Positions 33,545 through 41,534 of a stretch of 49,898 bases of DNA are shown here, in pieces (position 1 is the stretch's first letter; the number at the start of each line of letters is the position of its first letter). The stretch lies in IMG/VR virus record IMGVR_UViG_3300046689_000033, positions 1 through 49,898 of that record; one strand, 5' to 3'. Below the pieces are notes generated by a model. It was not told the origin of the DNA. It worked only from the letters and a program-made list of their open reading frames with translations, and made no database searches. The translations under genes and the position numbers were made by a program. The DNA comes from a virus.

Positions 33545-33984
33545 GCTTTGCTCTTTTGGATCGTGTTGAGGGCCATGTTCGCGATCCCCATGATTGAGGG
33601 GGTCCCGAAGACGAAGACCATTATCATGTTCATCCAGTCGGCCAGCTGGCCGTGGATGGCTGGGGTGGTGCATGTGTATCCGTACCACCACGGGCACCAG
33701 ATGTTATCGAACAGGACGCCCTTGGTGTAGTAGACGGCAAGGGGCAGGGCGAAGATGAACAGCATGGCCGCGAGGTACTTGCTGCCCGCGACGACCGCCA
33801 GCTTGGCGGTGCCCTCGTGGGCTAGGACGGCCTGCGCGTTGATGGCGGCGACCGCCACCTCCTTGGTAGCGCCGGTGCGCGCCATGTAGATGCTGACCTT
33901 CGCGTCTTGGATTTTGTTGATCCAGCCGGTGAAGAAGTTCAGCAGAGGCGTAATACCTCCAAGTAAGCCGAGGAGGAACCCCAT
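33541..33984 (-). CDS. Membrane protein, holin candidate
   Basis: A 147-residue protein with hydrophobic spans at about residues 4-20, 70-90 and 110-135 and a charged helical region between the first two. Three spans with a basic C-terminus (IQKSKA) fit a class I-like phage holin that would release the cytoplasmic GH19 endolysin. The following gene also encodes a membrane protein, so which of the two is the holin is open. They overlap by one base. Confidence 0.6.
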   Translation of the reverse strand: MGFLLGLLGGITPLLNFFTGWINKIQDAKVSIYMARTGATKEVAVAAINAQAVLAHEGTAKLAVVAGSKYLAAMLFIFALPLAVYYTKGVLFDNIWCPWWYGYTCTTPAIHGQLADWMNMIMVFVFGTPSIMGIANMALNTIQKSKA

Positions 33985-34337
33985 CAGAGGGTCCGCCCGC
34001 GATACGCCATCGTGATTAGTGACGCGCCGATCAGCAGCGCAGCCACCACGTTGGGGGACAGATACTGCTGAATGAGAGCGCTAACCTGCGGGTCGCCGAT
34101 TGCGCCAGCCAGCCAAACTAGGCCGCTGGTAAGGGCGCTGGCTATGATAAGGGCGTTCGACCAGAGCATGACGGCGCTGCCCCATGCGAGCATGCGCGCC
34201 TTACCCCAGAAGCCAAGACCGGGCCACGCCGGGTCCTTTCGCGCCTTGAAGAAGGTCACGATCATGTCGAATACGAAGAAGCCCGCAATCGCAAGGCTGA
34301 AGATCGTCAGTACCGAGTTGAATATGTGGAAGGCCAT
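33984..34337 (-). CDS. Membrane protein, second holin-region gene
   Basis: A 117-residue protein with spans at about residues 7-29, 48-75 and 90-110 and a basic loop (FKARKDPAWPGLGFWGKAR) after the first. A GGAG site precedes the ATG. It is paired with the holin candidate downstream; holin and antiholin, or two parts of a pinholin system, are possibilities that the sequence does not separate. Confidence 0.6.
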   Translation of the reverse strand: MAFHIFNSVLTIFSLAIAGFFVFDMIVTFFKARKDPAWPGLGFWGKARMLAWGSAVMLWSNALIIASALTSGLVWLAGAIGDPQVSALIQQYLSPNVVAALLIGASLITMAYRGRTL

Positions 34338-34347
34338 ATCGGGCTCC

Positions 34348-34644
34348 TTATGGGGCGAATAGGACGAACTCTACGTGGTCGTTCTTTACCTGACCGACCG
34401 AGGAAGTCATGGCGATATTCACGTCAAGCACGGTACCTGCCACGGTCGTACCGGCCGTAATGAAGAAGATCACTTGCGAGGACGTCGTGCTGTGGCTGGA
34501 GATGCTGGCGTCGCCGCTCCCGCTCTCGTAGGTGATGGTGAGGGCCACGGACGACACGGTTTCGCCGTCGTCCAACCAGTCGCTGTAGTCGACGGTGTAC
34601 CGCTTCACGTCACCCGGAGAGATCGACTTCTTTGCTAACAGCAT
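34348..34644 (-). CDS. Small beta-sandwich virion protein
   Basis: A 98-residue protein with alternating strands (DVKRYTVDYSDWLDDGET, SSVALTITYESGSG, QVIFFITAG) in the style of the small Ig-like phage proteins that accompany fibre or tail genes. The ATG at 34644 overlaps the stop of the repeat protein (TGATG); a GTG one codon earlier is possible. Confidence 0.6.
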   Translation of the reverse strand: MLLAKKSISPGDVKRYTVDYSDWLDDGETVSSVALTITYESGSGDASISSHSTTSSQVIFFITAGTTVAGTVLDVNIAMTSSVGQVKNDHVEFVLFAP

Positions 34645-35516
34645 CACCGCACCCGTCTGTTTCTACCCGGCTCGTGTATGTCGCCGTCCGTCTGAACTCC
34701 CCGACCAATGTGCGGCCTGTGTAGGGTTGCCGCTTGGATGAAGACCGGGACCGTCTGCGCCGCCTCCATTTGCCGAAGGTGCGCAAGGACAGAGTTAGTC
34801 GTAAAGTCGTTAATAGTCTGTGAAGCGGTTAAGTGTTTGACGTGTACCAGCAACCCGCTCTGAGTGAAGTCTGGTATTGTCTGGGCCGCTACCGCCTGTC
34901 GCGGGAACGCTAAGACAGCAGACTGCGTGAAGTCGGGTATCGTCTGCGCCGCCGTCAGCTTATCCACGTTACCGAGCGTAGCCGACTGCGTGAACGCGGG
35001 CACCGTCTGCGCGGCCGTCAGGTGATCCTTTATCCCGAGCGTGGCGGTCTGCGTGAACGCGGGCACCGTCTGCGCGCCAGCTAGCTTCGGGTCGCCGCCC
35101 TTTAACGTCGCGGTCTGTGTGAAGACCGGGATAGTCTGCGCGCCCAGTATTCCGTCAACGGCATGTATAAGCGTGCTGGTCTGCGTGAAGACCGGGACAG
35201 TCTGCGCCGCCGCCATCGTATGAAATTCGACCATCGTCGCGGTCTGTGTGAAGACCGGGATCGTCTGCGCCGCTGCTAGCTTCTCGATGTTCTTTAGCGT
35301 GGCGGTCTGCGTGAACGCAGGTATCGTCTGCGCCGCAGTAGCCTTCTCTATGTTCTTGAGCGTGGCGGTCTGCGTGAACGCCGGGATAGTCTGCGCCGCA
35401 GTGATCAGCGACAGATTCTCAAGGCGCAGGTTCTGGAGGTCTTCAACGCCGGGAGCCCAGAAGTCTTGGGCGAACCCGAACTGCTCTAGACCCGAATTAA
35501 CTGAACGGACGGCCAT
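34644..35516 (-). CDS. Eleven-fold 21-residue repeat protein
   Basis: A 290-residue protein. After a 38-residue leader it consists of eleven consecutive units of about 21 residues with the core A-A-Q-T-(I/V)-P-x-F-T-Q-(T/S)-A-x-L followed by a variable 6-8 residue segment, then a basic tail. The regular alternation suggests a beta-hairpin stack or solenoid. It sits between two paralogous virion genes and the holin region and probably forms part of a fibre or capsid surface. No known domain is recognised; the regularity is read directly from the sequence. Confidence 0.8.
   Translation of the reverse strand: MAVRSVNSGLEQFGFAQDFWAPGVEDLQNLRLENLSLITAAQTIPAFTQTATLKNIEKATAAQTIPAFTQTATLKNIEKLAAAQTIPVFTQTATMVEFHTMAAAQTVPVFTQTSTLIHAVDGILGAQTIPVFTQTATLKGGDPKLAGAQTVPAFTQTATLGIKDHLTAAQTVPAFTQSATLGNVDKLTAAQTIPDFTQSAVLAFPRQAVAAQTIPDFTQSGLLVHVKHLTASQTINDFTTNSVLAHLRQMEAAQTVPVFIQAATLHRPHIGRGVQTDGDIHEPGRNRRVR
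34719..35402 (-). repeat. Tandem repeat array of 63-66-base units
   Basis: Eleven units of about 63-66 bases code for residues 39-266 of the repeat protein. The part coding for QTxPxFTQ is most conserved, while the intervening bases vary, so the array is old or under selection in its core rather than freshly amplified. The first two units are nearly identical. Confidence 0.85.
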
Positions 35517-35520
35517 AGGG

Positions 35521-36645
35521 TCACCCGCAAATTACGTTGACATATCCCATGCCACCTAGGTTGACCGTGGTGCCGCCGCTGGTTGGTATGATGTAGCTTA
35601 GGCACGCGCCGTCAAATATGCGGGTCATGTTGAACGCCGACGTTACACCTCCAATGTCGTGCATCGCCGCTGTGGGCAGGGTGGGTATCCACGCAATGGG
35701 ATGCCCAACGACGAAGTTAATTGTGCCCGTCACTACCGCCGAGCACTGCATCTGCGTGAGAGCGGTCATGCCGGTGTCACCGGCAGCAGGGAAAAGGAAC
35801 CACTGGCCGTTTGGTACGTCGATTACGCCCGTTACGCCGCCGTTGAAGCCTGCGGCTGACGCAAACGACGACGTGCCAGTGCCGGATTGCGGTGTGTACT
35901 GGCAAACAGTCCAGTTATGGTTGGTGGCCCCGAGCGAGGCCGTACACTCGGGGAAACAAAAATTGCCAACGCAAGAGGCAGGGTCGGTGGTCGTGGTCGA
36001 GGTGTACCGCGACAGCGTGCCGGTAACCGCTTCTGTGGCGCTGCTAGACATGGTCTTCGCCACGTCGAACAGGCGGTCGTACATCAAAATGCACTCGCCG
36101 GGAGCTATAAGAGCAGAATAGCTTGGCTGGAACAGGCCGCCGCCAAAAAACGACCGCATGCCTGTAGGAGCGTTCGGCAAATAGTGCCCGCCGTCAGTTC
36201 CGCCGACGGGATTGCGCCCGGCAGCAGCAGCCGAAGCGTCGGAACCGGAGATCGGTACACCGCCGCCGGTCTTCCAGAACGACGACGGTTTTGCTCCTGT
36301 GGCTTGCGCGACGAACACAAACGGCAATACGCGCATGGGGCCGTTGTACCCGGCCTGTCGCAGCGCAGTAAGGGTAGCGAACCCTGCGTTGAACTGCACA
36401 CCGTTGGAGCTGATGCGTATCCTACGATTGAGCCGCTTTACCAAGTCGCGAAGGCGATCATGCACGCTGGCGAACTCGCCTGCTTGGCAGTGCCCTACGA
36501 AGTCGTCTTTGGTCGCATACACCTCGCCGGGTACGCCAGCCAAAGCTACGGGGCCGCCGTACCAGTCCTTCATGTTGAAGACTAGCTCATCGAATGCCTT
36601 CTGGCCCAGAAACCGTTCCAGACGATGTGGGTTTACGCTGCGCAT
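35521..36645 (-). CDS. Virion protein, paralogue of the next gene upstream
   Basis: A 374-residue protein clearly related to the product at 36649-37782. Shared blocks include the N-terminal N-P-H-R-L-E-R-F-L-G/N-L-N-R-L-E-T-W-L-G, Y-D-R-L-F-D-V-x-K-T-M-S-S-S-A-T-E-A-V, N-H-N-W-T-V-C, a T-A-L-T-Q-M-Q-C-S stretch, and F-V-V-G-H-P-I-A-W. Many Cys and aromatic residues suggest a compact, possibly disulfide-containing fold. It is probably a major or minor virion component; the exact role is unknown. Confidence 0.65.
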   Translation of the reverse strand: MRSVNPHRLERFLGQKAFDELVFNMKDWYGGPVALAGVPGEVYATKDDFVGHCQAGEFASVHDRLRDLVKRLNRRIRISSNGVQFNAGFATLTALRQAGYNGPMRVLPFVFVAQATGAKPSSFWKTGGGVPISGSDASAAAAGRNPVGGTDGGHYLPNAPTGMRSFFGGGLFQPSYSALIAPGECILMYDRLFDVAKTMSSSATEAVTGTLSRYTSTTTTDPASCVGNFCFPECTASLGATNHNWTVCQYTPQSGTGTSSFASAAGFNGGVTGVIDVPNGQWFLFPAAGDTGMTALTQMQCSAVVTGTINFVVGHPIAWIPTLPTAAMHDIGGVTSAFNMTRIFDGACLSYIIPTSGGTTVNLGGMGYVNVICG

Positions 36646-36648
36646 GGC

Positions 36649-37782
36649 TCACCCCGCCAATGCGATAAGGTTACCGGCGTAGGTACATGCGGTAGTGGTC
36701 GGCTTCGTTACCTCAAGAAAAGCGAGGCACGCGCTGTCAAAGATGCGAGGCATGCTAAACATCGTGTTTATATAGTCAAACGCCTGAAACTGAAGCGCGA
36801 TGGGGAATGGCATGAACGCCAATGGGTGCCCGATAACGAAGTTGATGGTGCCGGTTAGCGCGTTGGACGAGCACTGCATCTGCGTCAGCGCCTTGATGCC
36901 AACGTCACCAGCTTCAAGAGGCGCGAACCACTGGTTGACTGGGTGATCAATGCGCTTGGCTATGTTGGCCGAGTTGCCTGTCAGTGACGGCAGTGTTGAG
37001 CTTGAACCGCCTTGGTCGTTGTAAAGACATGTGGTCCAGTTGTGCGACGTGCCGGACAACACGGCTCCGCACTCTACGAACAGGAAGTTGCCGCCAATAT
37101 AGTCGGGGTCCGTGCTAGTCTGCGACTGGTAGCGTGTCGGCACGCCGGATACAGCCTCGGTAGCAGACGAAGACATGGTCTTGAGTACGTCGAACAGGCG
37201 GTCGTACAGCAGTAGCGTGTTTGATATAACGGAAGCAAAAGCGTTGGCGCTGACGAGGTTCAGATGCAGGCTAGCCGCGTATGTGGTCCCGTTGACCAGC
37301 GAGTTCATAGCGCCGGTGGTGCTAGACGTGCATGCGCGCCCGGCGGCAGCCGCCGAAGCGTTGCCTCCAGCCTGCGGCAAGTTGCCTTCGTACCACAGAG
37401 TATTGGTCGCGTTGGCGACGCCAGTGACGCCGAGTTTCTGGAACGTCATCTCGTTGCGGTACTGGTTGACGGTGGCAGCATTGATCAGGTCGGAAAGGGA
37501 CGCGAACCCTACTTGTAGACGCGTCCGGTGGTCACCTGACGCGATACGCGATGCGCGCCCAAGGCGCTGCACCACGTCGCGAGCCCTGTCCATGAATGTG
37601 TAGTAGTAGCCCTCGCGGCACTCGCCAACGAAGTCGCCATCCGGCGTTACGCGCACATTGCCGGGAACGCCAAAGACATGGATTTCGGGGCCGTACCAGC
37701 CGTTCATGGACTTGGATAGATGTTCGACTTTGTCTTTGCCGAGCCAAGTCTCTAGGCGGTTAAGGTTGGTAGCGCGGTACAT
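36649..37782 (-). CDS. Virion protein, first of a paralogous pair
   Basis: A 377-residue protein and tandem paralogue of the gene at 35521. The start at ATG 37782 is chosen because GGAG lies 6 bases upstream and the paralogue also begins near R-x-x-N-x-x-R-L-E. A TTG at 37800 would add six residues without support. Conserved blocks are as described for the paralogue. Divergence is greatest in the middle (about residues 110-200), as expected if the two copies face different partners or ligands. Confidence 0.65.
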   Translation of the reverse strand: MYRATNLNRLETWLGKDKVEHLSKSMNGWYGPEIHVFGVPGNVRVTPDGDFVGECREGYYYTFMDRARDVVQRLGRASRIASGDHRTRLQVGFASLSDLINAATVNQYRNEMTFQKLGVTGVANATNTLWYEGNLPQAGGNASAAAAGRACTSSTTGAMNSLVNGTTYAASLHLNLVSANAFASVISNTLLLYDRLFDVLKTMSSSATEAVSGVPTRYQSQTSTDPDYIGGNFLFVECGAVLSGTSHNWTTCLYNDQGGSSSTLPSLTGNSANIAKRIDHPVNQWFAPLEAGDVGIKALTQMQCSSNALTGTINFVIGHPLAFMPFPIALQFQAFDYINTMFSMPRIFDSACLAFLEVTKPTTTACTYAGNLIALAG

Positions 37783-37825
37783 GAGTGCTCCAGCAGCCAA
37801 ATACTATTGAGGAAAAGGAACAACA

Positions 37826-38242
37826 TCACACACCCGGCGCTGTCTTCGTGAACCCCGTGATTTGCACGGTCTGACCCGAAACGATTGTGGTGTTGTCGAT
37901 GGTGAAGTCCCCGCCGCCGCCGGTCGCCGTGATCGAACCTTGTTCGTGGCAAGTAGTGCCGTCGGATGCGTACATGCGGTAGTGCGCAGCGGTGCCGCTG
38001 GCTCCCGCTGTCGCGGAGACGGGCAGAGATGCCGTCTTACATATGTTCTTGGTGCCGCTCGACGCTGCGTCGGAATAGGTCGACGCGAGATCGAACTCGA
38101 CCAGCAACGTGCCTGCTTCGGAAGCCGCGACGTTGGCGGGCTGTGAGCCGGTATAGACCATGATCTTGGCGCTTGTGCCAATCGTCGTGGCGATCTGGTC
38201 GAGCAGTGCGTTGCGGAGTGTGGTGGACCATTGAACGGTCAT
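37826..38242 (-). CDS. Small beta-rich virion protein
   Basis: A 138-residue protein. The N-terminal half has a helix (TTLRNALLDQIATTIGTSA) and a strand pair (KIMVYTGSQP, LLVEFDLASTY), and the rest is Gly/Thr/Ser-rich with many predicted strands, ending in G-Q-T-V-Q-I-T-G-F. Proteins of this pattern are frequent in phage tail regions but have no named function. Confidence 0.6.
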   Translation of the reverse strand: MTVQWSTTLRNALLDQIATTIGTSAKIMVYTGSQPANVAASEAGTLLVEFDLASTYSDAASSGTKNICKTASLPVSATAGASGTAAHYRMYASDGTTCHEQGSITATGGGGDFTIDNTTIVSGQTVQITGFTKTAPGV

Positions 38243-38252
38243 TTGGAAGCCC

Positions 38253-40037
38253 TCAGAACCATGAGCCAGATTCGACTGGCGGAACGTATATCAGCTTGAT
38301 GTCTGCCGGGACAGTCACCGAACGGTCCTCGCTATTCACCGTCAGTTCTGCATCGTTTGTCCTAAGGATCGGTAAATCCTGATCCCAGAACGGCTTGTAC
38401 ACCTGATTCTCGAACGGAACGTAAATGTACTCCCCAATCTCGGGGCTGGACACGCCGTGCCCGTAGCCGCCGCTGGCGAACACGTCTGGCTCCTCCAGCG
38501 AGGTCATAGTCACGTCGTCTGTAATTACCGTGGACCCACCGAATATGTCCGGCAGCTCAGTGACGGCGAACGATATGCCAGCGAAGTCGGCGAACGCCGA
38601 GCCCTCAAACACGTCCGGGGCCTCCACGTCGGTCATGGCGGCAGTGTTATTCAGGACCCCAACGTCATTGGCCAGCGCCAGATAGGGCCACGACTGGTTG
38701 CGCGGCGGGTGGGTCAGGAAGCTCACAGTGATGCCGTCGCCATCCCACGACGTCACGTCCATCTGCGTGTTGACAGTCACGCCGTCGCTGTCGAGCAGGG
38801 TGTAGTGCGCCGACAGGCGGATCGCCGTGGCGATTGTCGCCGTGGCCAGAGGCAGAGACGGGTTGCCATCCGGCGTGCCGGAATACGTCCAGCCACCAAC
38901 CGTAGACGGGTCTATGGCCGCCACGGCCCAAGACTGCGGGTTCGTGTCAAAACTGCCGCTGGTAGTGCTGTCTATACCCTGAAGTAACAGGAAGCTCGGG
39001 TGCGCGTGGCCGGACGGATTGGTGTCTACGTGCGACGAGTTGAACGTTCCGCCCCACTGCCCGAAGGAGCCACCGCTTGAGCCGCTCGGTATCGGCATGA
39101 AGCCAGAGACGAAGCGCCCGGAGTCCCAATTTAGGGCCAAATACCCGTTGGTGTTGCTAGAAGACCCGGTGACGAGCTTCACACAAAAGCCGTCGCTGAA
39201 GTGCTTAATAGTGGCGCTGTTGGTGTTCCCATACGGCACATTGTGCGTGAAATACCCTTGGATGCACGAAAGGCCAGCGCCCGCTAGCGTCTCCGACCCT
39301 ACAGTCTGCTGCCCGAAGCGCGTTGTGTTTGTGGTGCCCGCCGCGCCCGTGGCCGGGTCAAACGCGGGCTCGGGGAAGGTGGCCCAGCCGAAATTGAGGG
39401 TCGCGAAGATGCCGGTGTCTTGGCTAGGGGCGGCCGTAGCGAACGCCTGCGGGACGTTGCCGCGAGAATAGTCGGACATGATAACGCAGCCGGGGTCGAA
39501 CGTGGTCGTGATCTTGGCGCTGTCGTCGGCAGACGACGCGCCGCAGACACCTGCTTTAGCTGTGAACATGGGGCCGTAGAATATGACCATCGTGAACTGG
39601 TTGACGGCCACGGTAGTCCCGCCAACGGTGGCGAATATGTTCCCGCTGCCGTCCGCGCCGCCGCCCGCCGTGCCAAGGCCGTCCCAAGTCAGGTTGATCT
39701 TGTTCGAGGCGAAAGAGGTGACGTGGCAGGATGTGTCGAGCCCGACAACACGGGTGGTTGTGCCAGTGATACCAAGCAACGCGAGGCATCTATCCGTTCG
39801 CGTCGCACCGCCGAACCGGCCGCCGTCTGCACTAAATCGTGATATAAGACTGGCCCGCCGCCAGTCAGAGCAGGACCACTGGCTCGTTCCGTCGCTAGCC
39901 CCGAAGCTTCGCGTGCCCCCGGCCGCGTCCGCGTAGCTCGCTAGGAACAGCACCGCCTTCGGAGTGTACCCCTGAAGGTCCTCCGTAATGACAGCCGTTC
40001 CAATCGGATATTGGACGATCTTCACGCCAACGGTCAT
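38253..40037 (-). CDS. Large beta-rich virion protein with C-terminal EAPDVF repeats
   Basis: A 594-residue protein with a strong site (AAGGAGGGG) before the ATG. Residues 1-440 are beta-rich with several FGxxT and GxG turns, and match no family I can name. Residues about 455-530 hold three copies of an (E/L)-x-P-D-(V/I)-F motif, each preceded by a short strand. The end is a normal-looking domain (IYVPFENQVYKPFWDQDL). It is likely a fibre or tail component. Confidence 0.65.
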   Translation of the reverse strand: MTVGVKIVQYPIGTAVITEDLQGYTPKAVLFLASYADAAGGTRSFGASDGTSQWSCSDWRRASLISRFSADGGRFGGATRTDRCLALLGITGTTTRVVGLDTSCHVTSFASNKINLTWDGLGTAGGGADGSGNIFATVGGTTVAVNQFTMVIFYGPMFTAKAGVCGASSADDSAKITTTFDPGCVIMSDYSRGNVPQAFATAAPSQDTGIFATLNFGWATFPEPAFDPATGAAGTTNTTRFGQQTVGSETLAGAGLSCIQGYFTHNVPYGNTNSATIKHFSDGFCVKLVTGSSSNTNGYLALNWDSGRFVSGFMPIPSGSSGGSFGQWGGTFNSSHVDTNPSGHAHPSFLLLQGIDSTTSGSFDTNPQSWAVAAIDPSTVGGWTYSGTPDGNPSLPLATATIATAIRLSAHYTLLDSDGVTVNTQMDVTSWDGDGITVSFLTHPPRNQSWPYLALANDVGVLNNTAAMTDVEAPDVFEGSAFADFAGISFAVTELPDIFGGSTVITDDVTMTSLEEPDVFASGGYGHGVSSPEIGEYIYVPFENQVYKPFWDQDLPILRTNDAELTVNSEDRSVTVPADIKLIYVPPVESGSWF

Positions 40038-40046
40038 GGCCCCTCC

Positions 40047-40445
40047 TTACGGGTGGGTGATCGTCGCGCTTACCAACCGGATAGGACGGCTGGTCGTAAT
40101 AGCCGTGGTGTCCATGATGATGTTTGCGCCGGAGCCTGTCAGGCCGATAGTCAGGCCGCTCACGATTGTGTTGCCCGAGAGCCCGTCGCGTATCTCAGCT
40201 TTAGCCGCGACCCCGTTGGCTGACGCCGTGGTGTCGATCGGCACGCCAGCGAAGGTCAACACGCGGCCGGTAACCGTGGCCGACGGAAAGTCGAGAGGAA
40301 TGGACGCGAGGATGCCGGTAATGCCGGACAGCGCTGACGTACCGAGTATCAGCGAGCCGTGCGCGCCGGAGCCCCCGGCGTCGATCTTGTCGATGACCGC
40401 GTTGAGGCGCGCGGTCGCCGTTACCGTGGAGTAAGAGGTGCTCAT
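40047..40445 (-). CDS. Small beta-rich virion protein
   Basis: A 132-residue protein starting in an overlap with the stop of the connector-like gene (ATGA). It has a helix near the N-terminus (TATARLNAVIDKIDAGGSG) and a Gly-turn-rich series of strands thereafter. Phage structural genes of this type often lie between connector genes and fibre genes. No function is assigned. Confidence 0.6.
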   Translation of the reverse strand: MSTSYSTVTATARLNAVIDKIDAGGSGAHGSLILGTSALSGITGILASIPLDFPSATVTGRVLTFAGVPIDTTASANGVAAKAEIRDGLSGNTIVSGLTIGLTGSGANIIMDTTAITTSRPIRLVSATITHP

Positions 40446-41086
40446 GAGTTGAAGCTCGTGCCAGTGGTTCCAACCCCGCTACGTTGGGTGCTGGTCGAGA
40501 AGCCACGCGGGAACCGCCACGCGTTAGTACCGTAGGTGTTCAGGTGTAGAGCGGCCGTGCGCGCCTGCTGCATGGCGCTGCGGAACCGCTTCAGATGGAA
40601 CATGGCCATCGTGTTGTCGGTGTATGGCTTGTTGGGCTGCAACTGTAGCCGCCCGAGGACGCCCTCGAATATGCCGTCGCCCCATTTGGCCAGCAGCCAG
40701 TCGGGGATTTCGGGGAAGGCGTTCTTGTCGATGGGGGAGCCGACCGTCTTGGCCACGACGACCGTGAGGACTTCGCCGGTGTTCGGCGAGTCGCGCAGCA
40801 CGAGCGTGCTAAGGTCGCCCGGCAGGAAGCACGGGCGCGGGTTACGGTTGCCGTCTGTGACGCCGATAAGCTGGCAGAACTCGCCCGGCTGGTCGCTTAC
40901 CAGTGGGTAATCCGTCTGCGCCTCGACTGTCGTGATGGAGATAGTCTCCTGCCACACCAGCGAGAAGTCGAAAAACTCCTTGAATATCGGGAACATAGCC
41001 TGCTTGATGCCCGCCTGTGACGCGCCGGGAAGCTCGACTATCACCTGTCCGAGGAGGCGGTTGTAGTCCGCTTTTTGCGAGGCCAT
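40442..41086 (-). CDS. Connector/tail adaptor-like protein
   Basis: A 214-residue protein with the feel of a podovirus head-tail adaptor (like T7 gp11 or P22 gp4): a helical N-terminus (GQVIVELPGASQAGIKQAMFPI), a beta-rich middle with D-Y-P-L, a helical segment (WLLAKWGDGIFEGVLGRLQL) and an F-R-S-A-M-Q-Q-A-R-T helix near the end. Its location between the connector gene and the tail genes fits this. The fold is inferred. Confidence 0.6.
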   Translation of the reverse strand: MASQKADYNRLLGQVIVELPGASQAGIKQAMFPIFKEFFDFSLVWQETISITTVEAQTDYPLVSDQPGEFCQLIGVTDGNRNPRPCFLPGDLSTLVLRDSPNTGEVLTVVVAKTVGSPIDKNAFPEIPDWLLAKWGDGIFEGVLGRLQLQPNKPYTDNTMAMFHLKRFRSAMQQARTAALHLNTYGTNAWRFPRGFSTSTQRSGVGTTGTSFNS

Positions 41087-41090
41087 AGGG

Positions 41091-41459
41091 TTACACCTTG
41101 TTCGTGGTCAATTTGGCGGTGAACAGCGCCATATACGCCTGTGAGCGCTGATCTTGCACGTCTTCTTGGTCGCGCGCCAGTGCATGGGCGCACATACCGA
41201 AGACTACGGCAAGACGGAAGGGGGCTTCTATATCCACCGGGGTGCTGTCGGACACTAGGAACGCGTCGACGCCGCCGAAGTCGGTGGTCGTGCCGTCGCC
41301 GAGATAGAGGTCGGCGCGCAAGCGTAGGACGTCCAAAAGGGTGACGTTGAGCGCGGTACACAGTTCCGGATCGGTGTATCGGTACGGGGCGATGACGTCT
41401 TGCAGAAGGACGCGAGCGTCAGCGACGTAGTCTTCAACGGTAGCGAGAGCTAGAGCCAT
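41091..41459 (-). CDS. Head-tail connector-type helical protein
   Basis: A 122-residue, mostly helical protein (VEDYVADARVLLQDVIAPYR, PFRLAVVFGMCAHALARDQED) that resembles the short adaptor proteins encoded just after the major capsid gene in many phages. It begins the gene set that follows the terminator at 41471-41511, which lies just upstream of it. GGGGAT precedes the ATG. Confidence 0.6.
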   Translation of the reverse strand: MALALATVEDYVADARVLLQDVIAPYRYTDPELCTALNVTLLDVLRLRADLYLGDGTTTDFGGVDAFLVSDSTPVDIEAPFRLAVVFGMCAHALARDQEDVQDQRSQAYMALFTAKLTTNKV

Positions 41460-41470
41460 AGCGATCCCCT

Positions 41471-41511
41471 AAAAAATGGGGCGGTGGGGTGCCCGAACAT
41501 CCCCACCGCCC
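41471..41511 (-). terminator. Rho-independent terminator after the major capsid gene
   Basis: On the minus strand, GGGCGGTGGGG (from 41511 to 41501) and its perfect complement (41489-41479) form an 11-base stem with an 11-base loop, followed two bases later by six T's (41476-41471). The stem is GC-rich and the layout is textbook. It lies 24 bases after the stop of the capsid gene. Confidence 0.92.
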
Positions 41512-41534
41512 ACTAAACCGTCACGGTCGGGGTC

